Source of the DNA: Athripsodes cinereus
Lineage: Eukaryota > Arthropoda > Insecta > Trichoptera > Leptoceridae
Direction: 5' to 3'
Length of the DNA: 64,000 nucleotides
Assembly (NCBI GenBank): GCA_947579605.1
Contig: OX388311.1
Location: 30,754,951-30,818,950, forward strand
The position numbers and the translations under genes were made by a program. Positions 32,162 through 42,800 of the stretch are shown one piece after another. The notes under the pieces are model-generated. The model did no database searches. It was not told where the DNA came from and saw only the letters and a program-made list of their open reading frames with translations. Positions within the stretch are counted from its first letter, which is position 1. Each line of letters opens with the position of its first letter.

Positions 32162-32519
32162 AGTACTACTACTTAGTCGTCAGAGAGATCAAAAATAATA
32201 ACAAATCATTATTATAAAATAATTAAAATACAAAATAACTAAATCTGTTCAGCAGACATTCAGTCTTTGTCCAAAAATTAAAAAATAAAATATTGTGTCA
32301 TGTGTAAAACCTTGTAAACAAATATATCTTCAGGCATCTCCTGAAGCCGTCGTAATCAGCGGCTTGCCTGAGACCTAGAGGCAAACTTACTGTTAAACAA
32401 TATTGAGAAAAAGATGATTAATGTGTCAATAAAAAAAATTATTTAAAAAATCATTGATAAATTTTGCAGTCTGTATAGGTTGTCTGTCTGTCAGTCTGTC
32501 TATTACATTAGGTAATTTA

Positions 32520-32600
32520 GGGTAGCCACGGAGAGGATGACTAGCATGTAATACACATGCCAGTCATCCTCTCCGTGACAATGAAATGCCGTGAAGTCGT
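32520..32600 (-). repeat. SINE-B fragment folded into a hairpin
   Basis: CACGGAGAGGATGACT (32527-32542) and AGTCATCCTCTCCGTG (32562-32577) are perfect inverses with AGCATGT...ACATGCC inside. The motif is the SINE-B middle, here duplicated in inverted form. Confidence 0.6.
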
Positions 32601-32609
32601 GAACCCATT

Positions 32610-33355
32610 GTTAGCATCCGAATAATCACTTTTCGTTATTTATTTATTTATTTATTTATTTAGCATCAACAGTACACTACAGACAACATATATACATAAT
32701 AACAAAACAATATAGTCAAATAAGGAATCAATACATTGCCCCATTTATAAGTGTACACATTATAACAATTTGTAATATATTCAAAGCCCATAAGGTTGTC
32801 ACATTAAAATAAAAAAGGAGAAAAAAAATGGAAATTGATAGACAGGAGTTTACATAAATACAATTTAAAAAAAACAAACATGAACAACAGTTGTCCGATC
32901 TTACCAAATGTAATAGTTACTCAATAAATAATATTAAACAATCAGTGCTGTCATTCACATCACAACCTAACCTACTTACCTGTTCTATACACATATACGA
33001 AAATATGAATCAGTGTCACAAATGAAAATATAAAGATAAGGAAGGAAGTAAAGGGAAAATTATTTGAGATGCAGAGAAACCCAAACTGATATTAATCTTA
33101 TTGTTATAAGAGTATTAATTGCCGCTTAAAACTTGCAAAACTGACTTTTTGAAAACGCGAGAACTACCGGCGAACATGTCAACACGTTGTCAACATGTTA
33201 TGTATCAATAAATTCTCTTCTTCTACTTGGGCAATTATTAGTCCCACATGGTGGTGGGGTCTGCCTTTCTTGTCTACGTATCAATAAATTATGCAATTGT
33301 ATTGCTGAAAAAACAAACTTAATTAAATTGAAAACTATCCTGTCCATATTCATCA
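32610..33355. other. No feature recognised
   Basis: AT-rich with a TTTA microsatellite (about 32638-32662). No coding evidence. Confidence 0.5.
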
Positions 33356-33361
33356 TTATCA

Positions 33362-33425
33362 ATAGGAACGGTGTATTGTGAAAGAGGGACGTTCGGGCCA
33401 GAGCTCTTTTTGGCCATTGATATTA
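33362..33425 (-). mobile_element. LINE-2F short fragment
   Basis: ATAGGAACGGTGTATTGTGA, AAGAGGGACG and GAGCTCTTTTTGGCCA match the complement of 22985-23070. Confidence 0.6.
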
Positions 33426-33590
33426 CGAATGTTTAAAATAAAATTGTAATATAATAATATATTGTTCACAATAAATACTAGTATGTTAGCCACCCATCCT
33501 GAATGTCTTATTTTTTTATGTTATGAATTTTTGACACAATTGGATGTCGGGAACTGGATTTTTTACTTACAAGAAGTGTAGATGTCAAAC

Positions 33591-34039
33591 ATATTTTGAA
33601 CTACTCCAGATTAATCATTCCAATTGATCACACTCATCCATAGTCAACCTATTTGAATAGGTATTAACTAGGTAATAGTTAATACCTACTACATTACTAC
33701 TACTAATACTATACCATCGCGGCATATCCCACAAGTGGGGTAGCCAGCAGATCAGCTGCACGTAAGAAACATGCAAACTGTCCTCTTCGTGCCAATATAA
33801 AATCAAGACATTGAGGATGGGTGGCAAGCCTCATCGCCGAATTTAAGATGTAAAATGTCTTATTTTTTTCGAACACCTGCCTTTTACAGGACACTCGAAA
33901 ACTTACGCAGAAGAGTGGGAGACCAATTCTTTACCTATTTTAATACCTATTCAAACACCTAGTTAATACCTATTCAAATAGGTTGACTATGGATGAGTGT
34001 GATCAATTGGAATAATTAATCTGGAGTAGTTCAAAATAT
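33591..34039. mobile_element. Long-arm hairpin MITE with a SINE-B in its loop
   Basis: ATATTTTGAACTACTCCAGA, CCAATTGATCACACTCATCC and ATAGTCAACCTATTTGAATA on the left (33591-33665) are repeated inverted on the right (about 33965-34039). The loop carries a full SINE-B in minus orientation (33710-33945). It ends 125 nt from the alpha2/delta-like first exon. Confidence 0.7.
33710..33945 (-). repeat. SINE-B, near-complete copy
   Basis: CATCGCGGCATATCCCACAA, GTGGGGTAGCCAGCAGATCA ... CACCTGCCTTTTACAGGACA, CTCGAAAACTTACGCAGAAG. The translated similarity to the copy at 4257-4515 is high on its opposite strand. Confidence 0.75.
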
Positions 34040-34163
34040 ACCTATCTTATTTTTTATTTTCATGCCAGGATAATATTTATGTCTATTACTTAAAGTTTTT
34101 GCGCTGGTTACTCCGCTTTTTGGCATGTAAATATATATATAAATAAATATTTAATTTACTTAC

Positions 34164-34261
34164 TCATTGTGTGGTATATCCTCATCTTGATCCGCCCTCA
34201 CTGTGCACATCATAACCAAAATAGCAAGAACGAAAACAGTTTCCTTCCAACTAAACCACAT
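34164..34261 (-). CDS. Alpha2/delta calcium-channel subunit-like gene, first coding exon (signal peptide)
   Basis: Read on the minus strand, an ATG at 34261 opens a 98-nt coding exon (32 codons plus 2 nt) that ends at a consensus donor GTAAGT (complement of 34158-34163). The product starts MWFSWKETVF and continues with a hydrophobic stretch (about residues 9-19) and a likely cleavage site after the Ala at residue 23. The acidic segment DQDEDIPHN follows. This is the form of a secretory signal exon. The overhanging GA joins in phase to the exon at 2824-2905 and completes a Glu codon. The joined N-terminus (E-VKNWALKFG...) looks like that of insect alpha2/delta subunits, which are extracellular GPI-anchored or membrane-linked partners that raise surface levels of voltage-gated calcium channels. 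The family call rests on about 60 residues from memory. No upstream non-coding exon or promoter was identified. The exon sits 125 nt from a SINE-bearing MITE. Confidence 0.72.
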
Positions 34262-34522
34262 TGTGATCTTTATACACACAACACACAAACTAACAATAAT
34301 GATAATAATATTATTATTTCTATTTGAGAAACACTGATTGATATTTATTAATACATAAAACTTACTACTACAACAACTATCGTTCTCGACTTAAAACTAT
34401 TTGAGAAACTTGTTACATTTTTACAATCACCCATTTTGTTAAATTTTATTGTTTTATTTTTTTTATTTCGGTTTGCTGAAAAGATTGAAATAAATTTATT
34501 TAATTAAAAAAAAAATGTAAAT

Positions 34523-34605
34523 CTGGGTTTTGCTATAAACCCAAATACAACCTTATACACCTTTCACACAGAAAGCTACTAAAAGCTTGTGTCGTGAAAG
34601 GGAAT
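34523..34605 (-). repeat. SINE-C, 5'-truncated
   Basis: ATCTGGGTTTTGCTATAAAC, CCAAATACAACCTTATACAC, GCTTGTGTCGTGAAAGGG. The tRNA head is missing. Confidence 0.65.
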
Positions 34606-35284
34606 TAAATTTATTTGCAAGTACGAATTATATGCATTTTGTGCCCACGACACAACTATGATGAACATAATGTGGTGACACTCATAATTTTTTTTTAAAT
34701 TAAATATTAAAAGTTTTATTTCAATTTTCATATGCACATATTTACTTGTTATATACCTATATTAAATTTATTTATTATTTAAATAATATTTAAAAAATCA
34801 TTTATATTATCTTGTACTTAATTAAGTAGTGATTCCGCATAATTTTTTTTGAGAATTTACAATTTATTCTTATACGATTGACTGTTAATTTTTGCGTGTA
34901 GTATATAATTATCTTGCTACGACGAACATTTTATGTTTACATAATCTTAAACCGGTGTTCCTTTTTCTTCTACATATATATTTGTCATAGATATTCTATG
35001 TGTCTGTATTTTTCTGTTATATTTTGTTATTGTCTTGATTGTTTGATGTGTACGTACACGGTACAATGACAGCGAAAAGGTTTTTACTATAATGCTGTTC
35101 ATTGTTTTCATTTATAAATAAATAAATAAATAAATAAGTATTACAAAATAATCTTGGAATTTAATTAACTTTGAAAACAACATGAAATTAACAATAAAAT
35201 TTTAAATATAACATCAAATAATAATAGCAATTTAAATCAAAATAAAACATTGAAATTAAATTATATACAAAATGTAGAACCTTA

Positions 35285-35578
35285 ACGTTTGGATACGTGG
35301 AAAGAATGAATGAGGACAGAATGACCTTGAAGATAATTATATTTGTCTGAGAGGAATGGTGCTCGGAGACGTGGACGTCCGAGGATCAAATGGCAAGATC
35401 ATTTAAATCAAATCCTACAGGACGGTCACGTCTTGAGCACATTAAACAGGAGAGCATACATAAGGAATTGTATGACAGTGACGGAAGATGTATGCAAGGA
35501 TAGAAGGAATTAGCGGCACTCGATCCTTTTTGCCTACCCCGCGAGGGAAGCGGCGTGATGGTATGTATGATGTATGAT
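35285..35578 (+). mobile_element. LINE-1F relative, 3' end
   Basis: Decayed codons for VERMNEDRM, ARRRGRPRIKWQDHLNQILQ-like and RRAYIRNCMTVTEDVCKDRR, then GCCTACCCCGCGAGGGAAGC, GGCGTGATGGTATGTATGAT. A third variant of the shared 3' end. Confidence 0.65.
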
Positions 35579-35654
35579 CTTAGAACCTCAACATTATTTG
35601 AGTTAATTCTCCCATGATGTCCTGTGAAAATATTACAATCATGGGAGATCACTA

Positions 35655-36050
35655 AAGGAGCTACTAGATATTAACTAGCTGACCCGTCAAACGTTGTTTA
35701 GCTATATACTTACATAATTTATTTGTCATTATACATTATAAATATCGACCAGAGTTGAAAATTATTGAATTACTAATATCGCTTTTAAAAAATAGGGGTT
35801 GATGGTAGAAGGGTGAAAATTTAGGGCTGTATGTATTTTTTAATGCCTCACCATAAAAATAAAAATTTGACCAAAAAATAAAAATTTGAAAAATCGGGGT
35901 GGACCACCCTTAACTTTTAGGGGTATGAAAAATAGATGTTGGCCAATTCTCAGACCTACCCGATAAGCAGACAAAATTTCATCAAAATCGGTCCAGCCGT
36001 TTCGGGAGAGTATGATAACAAACACCGTGATACGAAAATTTTATATATTA
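35655..36050 (+). repeat. RTE-type 3' region
   Basis: CTAGCTGACCCGTCAAACGT, CAAAATTTCATCAAAATCGG, TCCAGCCGTTTCGGGAGAGT and ATTTTATATATTAGATATTA is a sequence seen at the ends of many arthropod dispersed retroelements. Assignment to the RTE clade is from general knowledge and not firm. Confidence 0.45.
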
Positions 36051-36332
36051 GATATTATTACATAGGTAAGTACATATACAAAATGCAAAAGGTCATAAGG
36101 TTGACTGGAATCCGTAGGTGATGAGTATTATTTGTGAATGGTGTTGCAATCTCATTTAGGATCCAATATCGTTCAGCACTTTCAGAAAGCTCAATACTTC
36201 AGCTGAATTACTGAAAAGTATTTTTACGAAATTAATAATCTAAAATACATAACACCCATCCTTTTTAGCAGGTGTCTCAAAAATGACAGATGCCCATTCA
36301 TAAACCTACACCTACATATTTTTATTTTTTTT

Positions 36333-36502
36333 TAAAGATATATCTGGGTTTTGTTATAAACCCAAATACAACCTTATACACCTTTCACAGTAAGCTACTA
36401 AAAGCTTGTGTCGCGAAAGGGGAGTTTGCCGGCACCTGGGATCGAACCCCGGACCTCATGTTCATAAGGCCGAGACTCTACCTCCAGGCTACCGACGAAC
36501 TC
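36333..36502 (-). repeat. SINE-C, full copy
   Basis: The complement carries GGTAGCCTGGAGGTAGAGTC, GGTCCGGGGTTCGATCCCAG and the GGGTTTATAACAAAACCC tail hairpin. Almost the same as 52990-53158. Confidence 0.75.
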
Positions 36503-36534
36503 AAATATTAATCCAAATATATTTAATTGATCAT

Positions 36535-36655
36535 TGAAGAGAGACCCACCTCACACTCGGATGTTTCGAAAGTGTTAGACTCGTATTTATCCGCATATTC
36601 AAAACAAATTTGTCTTCATAGGTAGACCTGAAGGGCTGGCCGGTCAAAATCGCCG
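36535..36655 (+). repeat. Family D repeat
   Basis: AGAGACCCACCTCACACTCG, TATTTATCCGCATATTCAAA and GACCTGAAGGGCTGGCC follow the order of 27410-27545. Confidence 0.5.
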
Positions 36656-36741
36656 TTGCGGATTTTTTAAATAATTGTCATTGTCTTACAATTAGTGTAC
36701 GGTTAAATAGGAGGAAAGAGGTTATTTCAACATATTATTAT

Positions 36742-37135
36742 TGTAGTGTATGGACTTTGTACACTGAACAGGTTAAGTGAACCTTGGACCTTGTTTACAA
36801 GTAAACAGCGGTGATAACAGTGGTGAATTTGTATGTTTATATATGTATATATATTGTAAATGGCTATATGAGCCGTAAATTGAATAAATAAATAAATAAA
36901 TAAATAATGACTGAGTAGTAATACGCTACTGTCTATATAGGTTAGCTTCCTATAGGGAACGCGCGCATTATTAATACGACCTTCACTTGCACTGTTAGGC
37001 TACGTGATTGACAAATTGTGTTCGACAATTATAATAGGAATTATTATTTAAAATATATATTTGTGTTAATATAAAATCAATGTTCATAATTTATAAAGAA
37101 CCTAAATATTGTGAACAGATACAGTTTACAATATT
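36742..37135. repeat. LTR-like repeat, copy 2, with an inserted LINE tail
   Basis: Matches 16150-16445 but is interrupted at about 36818-36905 by ATTGTAAATGGCTATATGAG, CCGTAAATTG and (AATAAAT)n, which has the form of a CR1-like 3' end. Confidence 0.5.
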
Positions 37136-37231
37136 AATGAAGCAGAATGGCTCTGACTGGATGAGGTTCATTATCAACCCTGTGCTAACGAGAAAGTATT
37201 GAAAATACGTAAGAGTACAGTTTGTTTGTTA

Positions 37232-37402
37232 TTATAGTTTTTTTTATGAAATGTGAATCTGGAATTGAAATAAATCCAAGACAGTCTCTCAGTAAGTAAT
37301 ATGCTTGTGTCGTGAAGGTGGAGTCATTCGACAGCGGTAGGAAATGAACCTGGATCTCTCGGTTGAAAATCCAAGATTTTACCATCGGGGTACCGATCAC
37401 CT
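37232..37402 (-). repeat. SINE-C relative with a different tRNA-like head
   Basis: Shares GCTTGTGTCGTGAAGGTGGA with SINE-C. The head, however, is GATCGGTACCCCGATGGTAA and CAGGTTCATTTCCTACC (B-box-like), indicating a sister family. Confidence 0.5.
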
Positions 37403-37539
37403 AGAAAGAATAGCTATTAAATCTAATCGCGAACTACCCCACTTGTAAAAAGATGGGAATTTATAAAAATAAAATAAAAAATTAATAAATCAATTAATTC
37501 ATACTAAAAATAACACAGAATAACACAGAATAATATTGG

Positions 37540-37680
37540 ACATTTTCAATCTAGCGATGAGATATGAAACCCATCTTGAATATTTCAATTAGCACGGAGA
37601 GGGCGACTGACATTTTATGACATGCAGTTAATATACTGGCTAACCCACTTGTGGGACATGTCATTGTGGTATAGACATAA
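37540..37680 (+). repeat. SINE-B, 3' half, decayed
   Basis: TCTAGCGATGAGATATGAAA, GCACGGAGAGGGCGACTG, GGCTAACCCACTTGTGGGAC. Confidence 0.55.
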
Positions 37681-38699
37681 AAAAACTGTTTATCAGTAAT
37701 TTTGCCCATCAACAGGAATTCATATTCTTTATTCAAAAAATTCAGTCCTAATAAATTCGGCGGGAATTTGCATTTGATTTTAATTTTGCAAAATTCTTAT
37801 GTAATTGATAATATTTTTAAATATTTTACATAATTAAAATCACGTAACTACTTTTTATGTAAGACTGATAACGTATATATAATTAAGAATCATATATTTT
37901 TTTCTAAATAATAGCATTGTGAAAATAATATTAATTAGATAACAAATGATAATTAGATAACATTTTAGAACAATGTACATCGGGTTATCGCGTTTATTTT
38001 TACATTGGTTAACCTCGTATTCAAAACATGATAATAATTACACAATTAAATATTAAAAAAACGTATTCCTGAATATGTATATGGTTTATCCAATAGTCAA
38101 CCAGCGCTGTCAAAATGCATCAAACCATTGAGTCACAAAAATAACTACATGCACTTATTTCCTCTAATTTAACATGCAATTAAACGCGACATTTTATACC
38201 AAAGGTAAACTGAAGGACAAATTCAGCAATAATTTTAAACATCGCGAAAAACTCAATGCAAAATTATTTATCATGTTTTGTCAACGATTGTATACAGATC
38301 TTCTTATGCAGGGAGATTTAAGGTTTTAAAATAAGTAATGATCTTAATAATTTATTGAGTTAAGATATTTTTAGTTTGTTTAATTTATAATAATATTTTG
38401 AATGAATTATTTATGATGTTTTTTTGTAGTAAAATTGTGAAATTCAAATTCCACACCCAATGCCGGCAAACTCTAATGCGATAGTACTGGGTAGTAGTAA
38501 AATGATGATACACTACACACAAAATAACATCAACGTATTTTCGGAATCAAATTGATTTAAATACAATATAAAGCACATTGTTAACAAGTTTATTTATCAC
38601 TTTAATTGATAAATTGATTAGTTTATCGGCGTACCGTTTATTTCCGTGATTTTTGTCTAATAGATTTAGGCGATTCGCACATTTTAATATCACGGTCTT

Positions 38700-39300
38700 A
38701 TATACTGGTTGTAGTAAAATAAGCCACGGGTGTTGAGAATATGTCTCCTTTTACGCAACGGAATATCTTTGGACGAAGACCGACTGGAATCTCATAAAGC
38801 GCATGCTTCAAAACTAAACTACAAGGAAAATATCGATCGCGAATATAAGCGAAAATCTACCGATAGAAATGCTCCCATTAGACGAGGATTCAACAATATA
38901 TAACCACATTTCCAAAGTAATCAAGTGCACATTTTCTTCGCTTCCATATTACACATTGTCTATTGGAATGACGAGAATATTACGTTGTACGTTACACGCA
39001 ATTCTAGACCTTAATAACTGGAGAAGTTGAAGTGTTGGAGGTCACCGGGCGCATGATCCAAGTCACTATTGCGGCCGCCATGTTGAATTAGCCCCTTTGG
39101 CGGGAAAATGTTCATGTACGGGTACGGTACACATATACGCAATATTACCACCTTACATTCAGTACCTACTATTGCACGGCCGTACACTTGCTGCATATTA
39201 TTTTACTACGACGGTGCCCTCACGCGGGACTTTTACTGACATCTGTTGAAGAAAAACTAAAACGTTATAAACAGCCTGAAAAGCGTACAATTTGATTCGC
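38700..39300. other. GC-richer segment in the intergenic space
   Basis: Unlike its AT-rich surroundings, this stretch has many CpG dinucleotides (GCGGCCGCCATG, GGTCACCGGGCGCATG, TACGGGTACGGTAC, CCCTCACGCGGG) and no recognisable repeat. It lies about 4.5 kb upstream of the alpha2/delta-like first coding exon. A promoter, 5' non-coding exon or enhancer is possible but unproven. Confidence 0.3.
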
Positions 39301-39416
39301 CAGGAGCTCCGGCATATCCTAAGACGCCCCTGCATCCAATGAATGTGTTTTTCGTTTTGTTTTCTCTCTTCTTCCGTAGGAGGTATTTGATTTTAGTTTA
39401 TACCATTTAAAAAAAA

Positions 39417-39582
39417 AAAGATATATCTGGGTTTTGTTAAAAACCCAAATACAACCTTATATACCTTTCACAGTAAGCTAAAAACTTGTTTCGTGAAAGG
39501 GGAGTTTGGCAGCACCTGAGATCGAATCACGGACCTCCTGTTCACAAGGCCAAGACTCTACCTCCAGGCTACCAACGATTGT
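39417..39582 (-). repeat. SINE-C copy
   Basis: GGGTTTTGTTAAAAACCCAA, CTTTCACAGTAAGC, CACCTGAGATCGAATCACGG and CTCTACCTCCAGGCTACCAA. Confidence 0.7.
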
Positions 39583-39884
39583 TGTTAACAAGAGTTTTTG
39601 TGTTTACACCGTGGAAATCGATTTTTAATTTTTTTAAATAAAATATAAAAATATATTATTGAGCACTGTTTAATCTCCGCTTTGTTAGGTTAGATAATAC
39701 CCAACATTTTCGCCTATACTTGAAGGCATCTTCAGGGAGACTGAAAATCTAATATCTGTACCTATCTAATTTAATATCTGTAGGTACTTATAAATCTTTT
39801 GATGTATCTATTTTTTATGCATGTAAAAAGCTTATTAATGGCTATTAATTAATGAATAAATAAATTAATAATTTTCCCATGAGA

Positions 39885-39968
39885 CAGCTTTTGTCGGTCT
39901 ACCCTTCTGGCTCTTCCTAAAGTCTTCATCTCTTGAGATATCCGGATGTGTAGATGGTTAATTCAATG
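39885..39968 (-). repeat. Family D fragment
   Basis: The complement gives ACCATCTACACATCCGGATA and CCAGAAGGGTAGACCGAC, in the family order. Confidence 0.4.
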
Positions 39969-40439
39969 TAATTATAAATCTTTCAGGAATGTAATATTCA
40001 AAGAAATGAAAGACAGAAATCAATATATAAATTCCATATATTTATGGTTATGTTTTTATTTATTTTTATAATTTCGTCAACTAAAATAATATTCATTATT
40101 ATCAAGAAGTGATCATACAAAATGTTGCAACACTTAGTAAAAAATTGGCATAACTTAGATTGTCAGAGGTATTTCACATCAATGTGTACAAAATAAAATA
40201 ATATTAATAATTATATAAAATAGTAAACTGTCAAAGTTTTATACTCATTCAGTTAACAGAAGACATTAATTATTATTAGGAAACATTTTGTTTGTAATTC
40301 TAATCACCTCGAGGGCTCACATATATCTACTTTTATTTCACATTATAATTTATTGTGTTTTTACTATCTGGTAAATGGTCTGGTGTGTATTTAATTAATT
40401 GTATTATTATCACAAAATTTAATTAGATTTATTTTTTAA

Positions 40440-40583
40440 AAAGATGTATCTGGGTTTCAGTTGTAAATCCAAATACACCTTTCACAGTAAGCTTAAAGCT
40501 TGTGTCGTGAATGGGGAGTCTGGCGGGATCTGGGATCGAACCTGGAACCTCATGTGCATGAGGCCAAGACTCTACTTCCAGGC
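40440..40583 (-). repeat. SINE-C, diverged
   Basis: GATGTATCTGGGTTTCAGTT, CACCTTTCACAGTAAGCT, GATCTGGGATCGAACCTGGA, CTCTACTTCCAGGCT. Confidence 0.6.
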
Positions 40584-41821
40584 TTTTTATATTTTATTTG
40601 TATTTTTTGTATTTAATTTGTGTATTTATATTTTTATAATATAACACAAAAAATATCAATAAATTATACCATCAAACAAACTACACTGTATTTTAGATAT
40701 TTTTAACTGTTATTTTTAGTTTAAAGGGAGAAGTTACGTATACAAGCAGCTACAAGAGTGCTATCCACCAAAACTTCATATTGTTTTTGTATGTGGCAAC
40801 ACCAACTTAGATGTGTTATGTTCATTACAATACTGCAGTTAGAACAAACAAAAAACACTTCAAACTCATTCTTTAATTTTTTTTGAACAATTTCTTCTAC
40901 TTAAATTATTTTAAAAATATATCATCAAATTCTGCTGGTATTAAAAGCTGTCGCTTTTGATCCATGCAATCCCGATTATAATTTGTGCGTTAACACTTAT
41001 CTGAGTATAAAACTTTTAAGTAAACTTTTAAAAATGTACAAAATTTTACAAAAATATTAATTTACACAGAAAATCCCAAATTGAATGTAAATTGTGAAAT
41101 AAAAATCTATTAGCTTAAAAGACGTGTCTCGTTGTTGAGTGTAAAGTGCTAAATCAAGCGTAAGTTTCACGTCATGAAAGATTTTTCACTTTATTATGTT
41201 ACAATTCAGGAAAGTCTGCATCAGACAAAGTTTAGTCTTAAGTAAAAACACATTAGAAAAAGACATTAAAGTATATAAATGCTCCTATTTATTATTATCA
41301 AAAATAATAATAATAATGTTTCATAAATAATATTTATCTTTAAATAATAATAAATACAAAATAATTAAGTATAATACACACCTATCAAATATTAAATTAT
41401 AATACCTCAATTAATAATATTATAATTATTCATACAACTAGATTAATAATATTGTATCATTCAAAGGATTGTACACAGGACATTAATATGAGATTTTTGG
41501 TCAAAATATTAGTAAAATAACTAAAAGAAATACTATCCACTAACCATAATGATGAAAACAAAATGTCACTGAAGAGAGTTTAATTAATTAATGATATTAA
41601 AGATGTATCTATAAGTGAAAATGATATTATTGTAAACAATAAGTATTGGTTTTGTATTTGTGGCGACACCATTTTTATTGTAACCCAATTCGAAAATAGA
41701 ATGATTCTATGATTGTGACCGATGAAATTATATTCAAAGAATCATAGAAAAATTGATGAAATTTAGTGGCTACTTTACTGTAGTTAAATTTTATTAATCT
41801 TGAACATTTTTTTTTTTTTGA

Positions 41822-41920
41822 AAAAGATATATCTGGGTTTTTGTTATAAACCCAAATACAACCTTATACACCTTTCACAGTAAGCTAAAAGCTTGTGTCG
41901 TGAAAGGGGAATTTGCATTA
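41822..41920 (-). repeat. SINE-C, 5'-truncated
   Basis: AAAGATATATCTGGGTTTTT through AAAGCTTGTGTCGTGAAAGG; the tRNA head is absent. Confidence 0.65.
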
Positions 41921-42309
41921 AATATTCAAAATGAATATTTAATGTCTCTGGCAACATATTCTGTTTTGTTTTTTTAATTCTAAGAAAATAACTGTATTCT
42001 TATTTCAAAAAACCCATAGAAGTATTAAGTATTTAAAACCAAGTTACAAAAATGGTGTCTTGTAATGATAATTTTAAATCCATATTTTTGATAATGTCTA
42101 AATTGAATGGAGTTATTTGCAACATTTAAACCAAAAAATATAGAAGCCAAATATTTTATTATGATATGGCAAGCAAAAAGGGCAAATAAACTAACTTAAA
42201 TGTGGAAATATTGCACACTTAAAAGTAAAGAATCAATTTCAAATATGAAGAAAATCAGGACTATTTTGATATACAAATTAGGTAACAAATTATGTATATA
42301 GGATGTATT

Positions 42310-42352
42310 GTAGGAGACCCACCATCCGCCAGGATACCGCAGAATTCTGGTA
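42310..42352 (+). repeat. Family D fragment
   Basis: GGAGACCCACCATCCGCCAG, GATACCGCAGAATTCTGG. Confidence 0.4.
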
Positions 42353-42354
42353 TG

Positions 42355-42800
42355 TAGAGTGTAATAGATGCGCATTTACTCCTATCCTTACATACACTTT
42401 TCGCTTCTGTCACTGTTATAAAATTCCTCATACACGCTCTCCTAATCAGTACATTCAACACGTGTCCATTCTGAAAGATCTGGTTTGTATAATTTCACCA
42501 TTTGATCCACAGACAGTCACGACTCCAAGCACCATTCTGTCCTCGTTCTTTCTTTCCATGTGCCCAAACCACTGCAGTTTATTCACTTTCATTTTTTCAT
42601 CCCAGATTTCATTCCACACTTTTCTCCTATGACACATTCTATCTCTCAAACATTTACCACAGATTCTTCTAAATGATCTCATTACTATTACATTTATACC
42701 GTTTTCATCCTTCTTCAGCCATGTCCAAGTCTCACATACATCATTGTTGGCACTAGCTTTTAGTTTTGATGGATATAATTCTTTTTGCAACTGTTGGTCG
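42355..42800 (-). mobile_element. LINE-1F relative, C-terminal region
   Basis: The minus strand encodes CETWTWLKKDENGINVIVMR, then SFRRICGKCLRDRM and MKVNKLQWFGHMERKNEDRM, and later RRACMRNFITVTEAKSVCKD. Frames shift between these blocks, so it is a dead copy. Confidence 0.7.

Larger units (their letters stand above)
2906..34163 (-). other. Intron 1 of the alpha2/delta-like gene (about 31.3 kb)
   Basis: This is the interval between the two in-phase exons, with GTAAGT at the 34163 side and TTTTTTCAG at the 2906 side. Nearly all recognisable sequence in it is transposon-derived: LINE fragments, more than a dozen SINE-B copies, nested MITEs, Harbinger and piggyBac remnants and a minisatellite. 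I saw no further conserved exon inside, but very short exons could be hidden. Confidence 0.7.

Noticed and set aside
34268..34274. TATA box (minus-strand TATAAAG) for the alpha2/delta-like gene
   Set aside because: It lies only about 7 nt before the ATG, too close to serve as the promoter of this start.
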